Part shown: positions 49,995-58,009 of the stretch, piece after piece | Position numbering within the stretch: the first letter of the stretch is position 1 | Layout: each line of letters begins with the position of its first letter | NCBI RefSeq assembly: GCF_010994375.1 | Contig: NZ_WHMA01000001.1 | Span: 212,978 to 276,977, forward strand | Reading direction: 5' to 3' | Origin: Halomonas sp. NO4 | Lineage (GTDB): Bacteria; Pseudomonadota; Gammaproteobacteria; Pseudomonadales; Halomonadaceae | Length of the DNA: 64,000 nucleotides | The notes under the pieces: model-generated | What the model saw: the letters and a program-made list of their open reading frames with translations, nothing else | What the model was told of the DNA's origin: nothing | Database searches by the model: none | Made by a program: the position numbers and the translations under genes

Positions 49995-51455
49995 ATGATC
50001 GACTTCCTGCTCAACGGGCAGCCTCGCCATTGCGAGGTCACTCCCGATACCAGCGTGCTGGAGCTGCTGCGCGAGACACTCGGCCAGACCGGCACTAAGG
50101 AGGGCTGCGCTTCCGGCGACTGCGGTGCCTGCACCGTCGCCATCGGCGAGACCGATGCCGATGGCCGCCTTCACTACCACAGCGCCAATGCCTGCATCAC
50201 CCCGGCCCATCAGCTGCACGGTCGCCACCTGGTGACCGTGGAGGGGCTGGCCGATCGCGACACCCTGCATCCCGCCCAGGCGGCCATGGTCGCCTGTCAC
50301 GGCAGCCAGTGCGGCTTCTGCACGCCAGGCATCGTGATGTCGCTGTTCACGTTGCACGAGGCACAGCGCGGCGATGAACGCCAGTTGCCGACTCCGCTCA
50401 CTCCGCAGCGGCTCGAAGCGGCGCTCGGCGGCAACCTGTGCCGCTGTACCGGCTATCGGCCAATCCGCGACGCCGCCCTGACCATGAGCGAACATCCCGA
50501 CGTCCAGCACCAGTGGCTGGACGCCGCAGCACCCAAGCCGACCGCTCCGGCCCCCGATGCCCCCTTTGCCCAGCCCAAGACCCTCGCCGAACTGGTCGAA
50601 CTGCGGCGCCGCCACCCCGAGGCGCGTCTGGTGGCCGGTGCCACCGACCTCTGGCTCGAGGTCACCCAGCGCCTCGAGCGTTTCGAACGACTGATCGACG
50701 TGACGCGCGTCACCGAGCTCAACCGTATCGAGGTGACCACCCTGGATGACGGCCGCGAGGGCTGGTGGATCGGCGGCGCCGTCACCTACTCGCGCCTGGA
50801 GCCCTGGCTCGAAGCCCAGTACGAACCCTTCGCCCACCTGCTGCACCGGCTGGGTTCCGCGCAGATCCGCAACCGCGGCACCCTGGGCGGCAACATCGCC
50901 AACGCCTCGCCCATCGGCGACACCCCGCCGGTGCTGCTGGCGCTCGGCGCGCGCCTGTGGCTGACGGGCCCCGACGGCGAACGCGAACTGCCCCTCGACG
51001 ACTTTTTCGTTGACTACAAGCAGACCGCGCTGCGCAAGGGCGAAACCATTCGCGCCGTCTTCCTGCCGCGCCCCGACACGGAGCGGACCCTCAAGGTGTG
51101 GAAGCTGTCAAAGCGGCGAGAAGACGACATCTCCGCGGTGCTCGGCGCTTTTGCCTGGACACTCGACGACGGCGTGCTGCGCGACGTGCGCCTGGCCTTC
51201 GGCGGCATGGCGGCGATTCCCAAACGTGCCCACGCCGCCGAGGCCGCCCTGGAAGGCCAGCCCCCGACGCCGGCCGCTTTCCAGGCCGCCCGCCTCGCCC
51301 TGGGCGACGACTACCAGCCGATGTCCGACGTTCGCGGCAGCGCCCACTATCGGCAGCTGTCGGCCGCCAACCTGCTCGAACGCCTGCGCCTGGTCATGGC
51401 ACAGGAGACGACCGACTCGCCCCGGGAGGTGATGCTCCATGCGTACGCTCACTAA
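49995..51455 (+). CDS. xdhA: Xanthine dehydrogenase small subunit (2Fe-2S and FAD domains)
   Basis: Electron-transfer subunit of xanthine dehydrogenase, 486 residues. It has an N-terminal plant-type 2Fe-2S domain (CASGDCGACTV), a second 2Fe-2S domain (CGFCTPG and CRCTGYRPI), then a FAD domain (LVAGATDLWLEVTQ; GTLGGNIANASPIGDTPP). It passes electrons from the Mo site of XdhB to NAD+. The 3' end overlaps xdhB by 17 bases. Confidence 0.96.
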   Translation: MIDFLLNGQPRHCEVTPDTSVLELLRETLGQTGTKEGCASGDCGACTVAIGETDADGRLHYHSANACITPAHQLHGRHLVTVEGLADRDTLHPAQAAMVACHGSQCGFCTPGIVMSLFTLHEAQRGDERQLPTPLTPQRLEAALGGNLCRCTGYRPIRDAALTMSEHPDVQHQWLDAAAPKPTAPAPDAPFAQPKTLAELVELRRRHPEARLVAGATDLWLEVTQRLERFERLIDVTRVTELNRIEVTTLDDGREGWWIGGAVTYSRLEPWLEAQYEPFAHLLHRLGSAQIRNRGTLGGNIANASPIGDTPPVLLALGARLWLTGPDGERELPLDDFFVDYKQTALRKGETIRAVFLPRPDTERTLKVWKLSKRREDDISAVLGAFAWTLDDGVLRDVRLAFGGMAAIPKRAHAAEAALEGQPPTPAAFQAARLALGDDYQPMSDVRGSAHYRQLSAANLLERLRLVMAQETTDSPREVMLHAYAH

Positions 51456-53928
51456 GCTGGACGCTCCGTCCAGGGAGACGACCGACCTCGATGACGCCAC
51501 GACACGGGTCCGAGAAGAGCAGCGGGGCCGCATCAAGGGCGACGGTCCGCTGGCCCGGGACGCGCAGCCGCACACTGCCGTCTCACACCAGCATGCCCAG
51601 GCGCACGAGAGCGCGGTCAAGCACGTGACGGGGCGCGCCGCCTACATCGACGACCTCAAGGCCCCGGCGGACTGCCTCCACCTGGCGCTGGGGCTGTCGC
51701 CGGTGGCCCACGGCCGCCTGACCCGGCTGGACCTGGACAAGGTCCGTGCCATACCCGGCGTGGTCGACGTGGTCGGCTTCCATGACGTGCCGGGCCACAC
51801 CGACATCGGCCCGGTGTTCCCCGGCGACCCGATCTTCGTCGACGAGGCGATCAGCTACGCCGGCCAAGTGCTGTTCGCCGTGGCCGCCGAGAGCCATCGC
51901 GCCGCCCGCGAGGCGGTCCAGGCCGCCGTCGTGGAAATCGACGAGCAACCGGCGAGCCTCGACCCCGTCGCGGCCGCCGAGCGCGGCGAGTTCGTGCGCC
52001 CCACCCATGTCCAGCAGAGCGGCGACTTGGAGCAGGCGCTGGCCGAGGCTGCCCATGTCATCGAAGCCGAGCAGTTCGTCGGCGGCCAGGAGCACTTCTA
52101 CCTGGAAGGCCAGGCATGCCTGGTACAGCCCACCGAGGATGAGGGCGTCATCGTCCACACGTCGAACCAGCACCCCAGCGAGACTCAGAAGCTGGTCGCC
52201 GAGGTGCTGGGCATTCCCTTCCATGCGGTGACGGTGGAAGTGCGGCGCATGGGCGGCGGCTTCGGCGGCAAGGAGACCCAGGCCTCGCCCTGGGCGTGCA
52301 TCGCCGCGCTGGTGGCCCGGCGCACCGGGCGCGCCACCCGCGTTCGCCTACCCCGCGCCGAGGACATGCGCGTCACCGGCAAGCGTCACCCCTTCCACAA
52401 CCGCTACCGGCTGGGTATCGACGCGGCGGGCGTGATCCAGGGCGGGGAGATCACCGTGATCGGCGACTGCGGCTACTCACCGGACCTCTCCGAGGCCATC
52501 GTCGACCGCGCCATGTTCCACAGCGACAACGTCTACTCGCTGGGCGCGGCACGGGTCACCGGTCATCGAGCGCGCACCCACACCGCCTCCAACACCGCCT
52601 TCCGCGGCTTCGGCGGCCCCCAGGGCATGATGGTGATCGAGGCGGCGATGGACGAAATCGCCCGGCGCATCGGCGAAGACCCGCTGACGGTGCGCAAGCG
52701 CAACTTCTACCGCCCCGGCCGCCAGACCACCCACTACGGGCAGCAGGTGGATCAGATCGCCCTGCTCGAGGAACTCGTCGAGCAACTCGAGGCGAGCAGC
52801 GACTACTGGGCGCGGCGCCAGACGATCACCGCGTTCAACGCCGAGAGCCCCGTCATCAAGCGCGGCCTGGCGCTCACCCCGGTGAAGTTCGGCATCTCCT
52901 TCACCGCCAAACACCTCAACCAGGCCGGCGCCTTGCTGCACGTCTATACCGACGGCAGCGTACAGATCAACCACGGCGGCACCGAGATGGGTCAGGGCCT
53001 GCACACCAAGATCTGCCAGGTGGTGGCCCGCGAACTGGGGCTTGACCTCGCCACGGTGCGTATCACCGCCACGCGCACCGACAAGGTGCCCAACACCTCC
53101 CCCACCGCCGCCTCGAGCGGCGCCGACTTGAACGGCCAGGCGGCCCGCGATGCCTGCGTCAGGCTCAAGCAGCGCCTGTTCGACTTCGCCCATGAGCACC
53201 TCTACACCGACCAGGGTCTGGATCGCGAGGACATGCGCCTGGAAGCCGGTCATCTGGTGGCGGGCCACGGCGAGAGCGAGCGGCGCATCCCCTGGGGCGA
53301 ACTGGTGCAGGCCGCCTACCTCAATCGAATCTCGCTCTCCGAGAAGGGCTTCTACGCCACGCCGCTGATCCACTACGACCGCGCCACCGGCCAGGGCCGC
53401 CCCTTCTACTACTACGCCTTCGGCGCCGCCGTGGCGGAGGTCTCCGTCGACACCCTGACCGGCGAGTACCAGGTCGATCGGGTCGATATCCTGCACGACG
53501 TGGGCGACTCCCTGAACCCGGCCATCGACCTGGGCCAGGTGGAAGGCGGCTTCATCCAAGGCATGGGATGGCTGACCAGTGAGGAGTTGAAGTGGAACGA
53601 GGCCGGGCGCCTGCTCTCCGACGGCCCGGCGACGTACAAGATCCCCACCTTCGGCGACCTGCCGCCGGTGTTCAACGTCCAACTGTTGGAAGGCCACCCC
53701 AACTCCATGGCCAGCATCTACCGTTCCAAGGCGGTGGGCGAACCGCCCTTCATGCTCGGTATGGCGGTTTGGTCGGCGCTGCGCGACGCCCTGGCGAGCC
53801 TGGCCGACTACCGCGAGGCGCCACGCCTCGACACCCCGGCCACGCCGGAGCGGGTGCTGCTGGCCGCCGAGGCACTGCGCGCGCGGCACAGCGATTGGCC
53901 GCCTGTCGGGAGGAGTGACACGCCATGA
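51439..53928 (+). CDS. xdhB: Xanthine dehydrogenase molybdopterin-binding subunit
   Basis: Catalytic subunit that hydroxylates hypoxanthine and xanthine to uric acid, 829 residues. Features include the N-terminal GRAAYIDDLKAP, the molybdopterin loop MGGGFGGKETQ, FRGFGGPQG and the C-terminal catalytic Glu in KAVGEPPFMLG. An unusual 40- to 50-residue polar N-terminal extension precedes the first conserved region. Starts inside xdhA and overlaps xdhC by ATGA. Confidence 0.95.
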   Translation: MRTLTKLDAPSRETTDLDDATTRVREEQRGRIKGDGPLARDAQPHTAVSHQHAQAHESAVKHVTGRAAYIDDLKAPADCLHLALGLSPVAHGRLTRLDLDKVRAIPGVVDVVGFHDVPGHTDIGPVFPGDPIFVDEAISYAGQVLFAVAAESHRAAREAVQAAVVEIDEQPASLDPVAAAERGEFVRPTHVQQSGDLEQALAEAAHVIEAEQFVGGQEHFYLEGQACLVQPTEDEGVIVHTSNQHPSETQKLVAEVLGIPFHAVTVEVRRMGGGFGGKETQASPWACIAALVARRTGRATRVRLPRAEDMRVTGKRHPFHNRYRLGIDAAGVIQGGEITVIGDCGYSPDLSEAIVDRAMFHSDNVYSLGAARVTGHRARTHTASNTAFRGFGGPQGMMVIEAAMDEIARRIGEDPLTVRKRNFYRPGRQTTHYGQQVDQIALLEELVEQLEASSDYWARRQTITAFNAESPVIKRGLALTPVKFGISFTAKHLNQAGALLHVYTDGSVQINHGGTEMGQGLHTKICQVVARELGLDLATVRITATRTDKVPNTSPTAASSGADLNGQAARDACVRLKQRLFDFAHEHLYTDQGLDREDMRLEAGHLVAGHGESERRIPWGELVQAAYLNRISLSEKGFYATPLIHYDRATGQGRPFYYYAFGAAVAEVSVDTLTGEYQVDRVDILHDVGDSLNPAIDLGQVEGGFIQGMGWLTSEELKWNEAGRLLSDGPATYKIPTFGDLPPVFNVQLLEGHPNSMASIYRSKAVGEPPFMLGMAVWSALRDALASLADYREAPRLDTPATPERVLLAAEALRARHSDWPPVGRSDTP

Positions 53929-54788
53929 CCGCCACCCGCCCCGAGAGCTGGCACGCCGCCCTGCATCGCCTGCAGGGCGAGGGACGCCCCCACGTGCTGG
54001 CCACTCAAGTGACCAGCGCCGGCTCCACGCCCCGCGAGCCCGGGGCGCGCATGGTGATTACCGAAGACGCCGTCTACGATACTTTGGGCGGCGGCACCTT
54101 CGAGTGGCAGACCATCGAAGCCGCCCGCCAGCGCCTGACCGACGGTCAAGCGGGCATGAGCCTGGAGGCCTTCTCGCTGGGTGGGCGCAGCGGCCAGTGC
54201 TGCGGCGGCTTCGTCAACGTGCTGCTGGAAGTCTTCCCCGGCAGTCACGCGACCCTGGCCCTGTTCGGCGCCGGCCACGTGGGGCGCGAGATCGTGCGCC
54301 TTGCCGAGCCGCTACCGTGGCGTGTGCTGTGGCACGACAGCCGTGAGGGCGCCTTTCCCGACTGGGCCGCCAACCAGCCGCGGCTCGAGTGCCACCCTGC
54401 GCCGGACTCGCAGAACGCCGTGGCCGCCCTGCCGGCTGGCAGCCACGCCCTGGTGCTGACCCACGACCACGGCGAGGATCGCACCCTGATCGATGCCCTG
54501 CTCGCCCGCGGCGACATGGCCTCGATCGGGCTGATCGGCTCCAAGAGCAAGTGGGCGAGCTTCCGCTCGCGGCTGGCGGATGCAGGCCACGACGCGACCG
54601 CCCTGGCAACGGTGCGCTGCCCCATCGGCACAGCCGCCGGGGGCACTGGCGGCGACAAGACCCCCTACGCCATCGCGCTGGCCGCCGTCGCCGAGCTGCT
54701 GCCGCTGGTGGGCCAGGAGGAACGCGCCGACCAGCGCGGTCTGGATCCGGCTGACTTGCGCCCGCTGTTCAAGCCACATGCCATCTGA
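53925..54788 (+). CDS. xdhC: Xanthine dehydrogenase accessory protein XdhC
   Basis: Binds and sulfurates the molybdenum cofactor and inserts it into XdhB; it is not part of the mature enzyme. The 287 residues show the XdhC N-terminal domain (TSAGSTPREPGARMVI, with the conserved GGGTFEWQ) and a Rossmann C-terminal domain (LFGAGHVGREIV, then ASIGLIGSKSKW). Translational coupling to xdhB by ATGA. A 174-base gap with a hairpin separates it from guaD. Confidence 0.94.
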   Translation: MTATRPESWHAALHRLQGEGRPHVLATQVTSAGSTPREPGARMVITEDAVYDTLGGGTFEWQTIEAARQRLTDGQAGMSLEAFSLGGRSGQCCGGFVNVLLEVFPGSHATLALFGAGHVGREIVRLAEPLPWRVLWHDSREGAFPDWAANQPRLECHPAPDSQNAVAALPAGSHALVLTHDHGEDRTLIDALLARGDMASIGLIGSKSKWASFRSRLADAGHDATALATVRCPIGTAAGGTGGDKTPYAIALAAVAELLPLVGQEERADQRGLDPADLRPLFKPHAI

Positions 54789-54849
54789 CGACTAGCCTGG
54801 ATTTCGACATCGATAGCATCGGACGCCGGGGGCAGGCCGAAGGGGAGGT

Positions 54850-54871
54850 CATTCTTCAGGGATGAAGAATG
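54850..54871. repeat. Hairpin between xdhC and guaD
   Basis: 8-bp stem CATTCTTC / GAAGAATG with loop AGGGAT. The sequence after it, up to about 54940, is unlike coding DNA. Possible dispersed repeat or leader structure; function unknown. Confidence 0.5.
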
Positions 54872-54962
54872 TAGCGCCCAGGGACGGGTTTACAGCGCCT
54901 CCTTGCAGGCCTGCCGCCGGATCAGCTCCGACAACCGCTGACACGGAAGAGCTCCTGACCTC

Positions 54963-56282
54963 ATGACGACCAACGATACGCGCGTGCTGCGCGCCGAACT
55001 GCTGAGCTTCGAAGACGACCCCGGCGAGGGCGATACCCCGGCCGAGGGCAGCGTTCGCCACTTTGAGGACGGTGTCCTCTGGATCGAGAACGGCCGCATC
55101 CGCGCCATGGACGACTACACTCGCCTGGCCCCCGAACTCCCCGAGGGCGTCGAGATCCTCGACCATCGAGACAAGCTGGTCATGCCCGGCTTTATCGACA
55201 GCCACGTGCACTACGTGCAGTTGGAGATCATGGCCTCCTACGGCCGCCAGCTGCTCGACTGGTTGAACGAGTACACCTTCCCCGAGGAGTGCCGCTTCGC
55301 CGAGCGCGAGCACGCCGAAGCGCTCGCCGACGCCTTTCTCGACGAGATGCTGCGCGTCGGCACCACCACCGCCCAGGTATTCTGTTCCAGCCACCCGGTC
55401 TCGGTGGACGCCTTCTTCACCGCCAGCCAGCGCCGCGGCCTGTGCATGATCGCCGGCAAGGTGCTCATGGACCGCCACGCGCCCGAGGCCCTCACCGACG
55501 ACACCCTGGGCGGCATCCGCGACAGCGAACGGCTGATTGCCGACTGGCACGGCCGGGAACGCCTCGGCTACAGCGTGACGCCGCGCTTCGCCCCCACTTC
55601 GACGCGCGAGCAGCTCGACGCCGCCGGGGGGCTCCTGCGCAATGACCCGAGCCTGTGGCTGCAGACCCACCTGGCCGAGAACACCGGCGAGCTGGACTGG
55701 GTGGCCGAGCTCTTTCCCGGCAGCCGCGACTACCTCGCGGTCTACGAGCAGTCCGGCCTGGTGGGGCCGCGCAGCACCTTCGCCCACGGCATCCATCTCG
55801 ACCAGGCGATGCGCGGCCGACTCGCCGATCGCGGCGCCAACCTCGCCTTCTGCCCCAGCTCCAACCTCTTCCTCGGCAGCGGGCTCTTCGATCGCCTGGC
55901 CGCCCGCGAGGCCGGCCTCAACGTCACCTACGCCAGCGACGTGGGCGGCGGCACCGACCTCTCGGGGCTGGCTACCCTCAAGACGGCCTACCAGGTCGGC
56001 CAGTTGCGCGACCAGCCACTCACTGCCTGGCAGGGCTTCTACGGGCTGACTCTGGGCAATGCCCGGGCGCTCTCACTCGACGAGCGCATCGGGCGCCTCG
56101 CCCCGGGGATGGAGGCCGACTTCGTGGTCCTCGACCCGCATGCGACACCCCTGCTCGCGCGACGCACCTCGCGCTGCCGGACGCTTGGCGAGACCCTTTT
56201 TGCCCTGATGATGCTGGGTGACGACCGCACGGTTGCCGAAACTTGGGCCGGTGGCCGTTGCCAGCACCGCCGCGACGGCTGA
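54963..56282 (+). CDS. guaD: Guanine deaminase
   Basis: Converts guanine to xanthine, the substrate of the upstream xanthine dehydrogenase. Amidohydrolase of 439 residues with the zinc motif GFIDSHVHYVQ at about residues 75-85, QTHLAENTGEL, FAHGIHLD and the ASDVGGGTDLSG Asp region. Length agrees with bacterial GuaD. GGAAGAG precedes the ATG. A strong terminator follows at 56328. Confidence 0.95.
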   Translation: MTTNDTRVLRAELLSFEDDPGEGDTPAEGSVRHFEDGVLWIENGRIRAMDDYTRLAPELPEGVEILDHRDKLVMPGFIDSHVHYVQLEIMASYGRQLLDWLNEYTFPEECRFAEREHAEALADAFLDEMLRVGTTTAQVFCSSHPVSVDAFFTASQRRGLCMIAGKVLMDRHAPEALTDDTLGGIRDSERLIADWHGRERLGYSVTPRFAPTSTREQLDAAGGLLRNDPSLWLQTHLAENTGELDWVAELFPGSRDYLAVYEQSGLVGPRSTFAHGIHLDQAMRGRLADRGANLAFCPSSNLFLGSGLFDRLAAREAGLNVTYASDVGGGTDLSGLATLKTAYQVGQLRDQPLTAWQGFYGLTLGNARALSLDERIGRLAPGMEADFVVLDPHATPLLARRTSRCRTLGETLFALMMLGDDRTVAETWAGGRCQHRRDG

Positions 56283-56327
56283 GGAAGTTTCGTATACAGG
56301 AAGTTCTTCAACGGTAGCTGATACCCA

Positions 56328-56366
56328 CCGAGTCGCCGCTCTTTGGCAAGCGGCGACTCGGCTTTC
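56328..56366 (+). terminator. Rho-independent terminator of guaD
   Basis: Perfect 13-bp stem CCGAGTCGCCGCT / AGCGGCGACTCGG with an 8-base loop, followed by CTTTCT. Confidence 0.8.
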
Positions 56367-56372
56367 TGTGCC

Positions 56373-56395
56373 TAGAGTGCGGTTAACCCACTCTA
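56373..56395. promoter_or_regulatory. Operator-like inverted repeat upstream of the purine permease
   Basis: 7-base arms TAGAGTG and CACTCTA flank CGGTTAACC, whose core GGTTAACC is itself palindromic. It resembles a dimer-binding site for an unidentified regulator. Confidence 0.4.
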
Positions 56396-56480
56396 AATCC
56401 ACACAGAATGGAACAATCGTCAAGAACCCTTCTGTATCCCTGGCGTTGAAGTCGCGTATACCCCATTGGTCGCAACACAC

Positions 56481-56539
56481 CTGTCCAAACGGTCAATACC
56501 CAGCTAGGCTGTGGCCAAGCCTTCTGACCATTCGGTCAA
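56481..56539. promoter_or_regulatory. RutR-type operators upstream of the purine permease
   Basis: CTGACCATTCGGTCAA (56524-56539) differs by one base from the site upstream of xdhA. A weaker copy, CTGTCCAAACGGTCAA (56481-56496), matches it at 13 of 16 bases and starts 43 bases before it. Confidence 0.65.
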
Positions 56540-56587
56540 CGCAAGGCGCGCACGGCACTCCCACTCCAACAACAAGGGATCCCCGCT

Positions 56588-57955
56588 ATGGAACCGACCT
56601 CAACTCCCTTTGCCGATCAGGGCGCGGCCTCCCGCCCCACCGACACCCACTGGCTGGATCGCTACTTCGGTGTGACCCGACGCGGCTCATCCCTGCGCAC
56701 GGAGGTTCTGGCGGGCATCGCCACCTTCTTGGCCTCGATGTATATCATCGTGGTCAACCCGGCGATCCTCTCCGATGCCGGCATCCCCTTCTCGGCGGCG
56801 CTCTCCGCTACCGTGCTGATCAGCTTCATGAGCAGCCTGGCCATGGGCCTCTATGCACGCAACCCGATCCTGGTGGCACCGGGCATGGGCATGAACGCGC
56901 TCTTCACCTACACGCTGGTGCTTGGCGCGGGGCTCTCCTGGGAGGTGGCGCTGGGCTGCGTCTTCTGGTCCGGCGTGATGTTCGCTCTGCTCGCCGTATT
57001 CAACGTGCGCAAGGCGATCATCGAGGCGATTCCCGACTCCCTGCGCTACGCGATCACCTGCGGGATCGGCCTCTTCATCACCTTCATCGGCTTCAAGAAT
57101 GCCGGCTTCATCGTCGGCAGCGACGCCACCCTGGTCACGCTCGGCAGCTTCGAGCCTTCACTGATCACCTTCTTCATCGGCATGATGGCCACCGCCATCA
57201 TGGTGATCATGCGCTTCAACGGGGCGCTGATCCTGGGCATCGCGCTGACAACGCTGCTGGCGACGCCCATGGGTCGGCTGTGGGGCGGTGACGTCGTGGT
57301 GGAGTGGAGCGGCCTTGCCGCCTGGCCCGACTTCAGCGCGGTGATGCAGGTGGATATCTGGGGCGCGCTGAAGGTGGCCTACCTGCCGTTCATCTTCGTC
57401 ATGCTGTTCACCAACTTCTTCGATGCGCTCTCCTGCTTCATGGCACTCTCGGAGTCGGCCGACCTCAAGGACAAGGATGGCAACCCGCGCAACCTCAAGC
57501 GCTCCATGACCGTGGACGCCTTCGCCTCGATGATCGCCGCGCCGCTCGGCACCAGCGCGGCGCAGACCTTCATCGAGTCCGGCGCCGGCGTGGCCCAGGG
57601 CGGACGCACCGGCCTGGTGGCGGTGACCATCGCCCTGCTGTTCCTGCCGTTTCTGTTCCTGTCGCCGCTGCTGTCGCTGGTGCCCGGCATCGCCACGGCG
57701 CCGGCCCTGGTGCTGGTGGGGCTGTTCATGATGGCGCCCATCGGCAAGATCGACTGGTCACGCTTCGAGCAGGCCTTCCCGGCCTTCCTGGCCATCATCC
57801 TGATGCCGCTGACCTACTCGATCACGCTGGGCATTGCCTTCGGCTTTCTGAGCTTCGTGATGATCCAGCTGTGCACCGGGCGGCTGGCGGCCATCAAACC
57901 GGCGATGTGGGTCTCGGCGGCGCTCAGCGTGGTGCTGTTGGTGACGACCCAGTAG
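56588..57955 (+). CDS. NCS2-family purine permease (AzgA/GhxP-like)
   Basis: A 455-residue membrane transporter of the guanine/hypoxanthine branch of NCS2. Features are FLASMYIIVVNPAILSDAGIP at about 43-63, ARNPILVAPGMGMNALFTYT, FVMLFTNFFDALSCFMALSE and GTSAAQTFIESGAGVAQGGRTGL. Family and context indicate uptake of guanine/hypoxanthine to feed guaD and xdh. It is preceded by a RutR-like operator. Confidence 0.92.
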   Translation: MEPTSTPFADQGAASRPTDTHWLDRYFGVTRRGSSLRTEVLAGIATFLASMYIIVVNPAILSDAGIPFSAALSATVLISFMSSLAMGLYARNPILVAPGMGMNALFTYTLVLGAGLSWEVALGCVFWSGVMFALLAVFNVRKAIIEAIPDSLRYAITCGIGLFITFIGFKNAGFIVGSDATLVTLGSFEPSLITFFIGMMATAIMVIMRFNGALILGIALTTLLATPMGRLWGGDVVVEWSGLAAWPDFSAVMQVDIWGALKVAYLPFIFVMLFTNFFDALSCFMALSESADLKDKDGNPRNLKRSMTVDAFASMIAAPLGTSAAQTFIESGAGVAQGGRTGLVAVTIALLFLPFLFLSPLLSLVPGIATAPALVLVGLFMMAPIGKIDWSRFEQAFPAFLAIILMPLTYSITLGIAFGFLSFVMIQLCTGRLAAIKPAMWVSAALSVVLLVTTQ

Positions 57956-57967
57956 CCCCACGCTTCA

Positions 57968-58009
57968 AAGTACGGCTAAAAGAGTACGGATCAAAAGAGT
58001 ACGGCTCAA
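57968..58009. repeat. Three imperfect tandem repeats at the end of the diguanylate cyclase gene
   Basis: Three copies of about AGTACGGnTnAAAAG with a 15- to 16-base period between the permease and the GGDEF gene, the last reaching into the GGDEF stop codon. Confidence 0.7.

Larger units (their letters stand above)
56283..56587. other. Regulatory gap between guaD and the purine permease
   Basis: No gene is present in these 305 bases. In order it holds the guaD terminator (56328-56361), a 23-base inverted repeat with arms TAGAGTG / CACTCTA (56373-56395), a degenerate RutR-like site (56481-56496) and a good RutR-like site (56524-56539). Confidence 0.7.
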
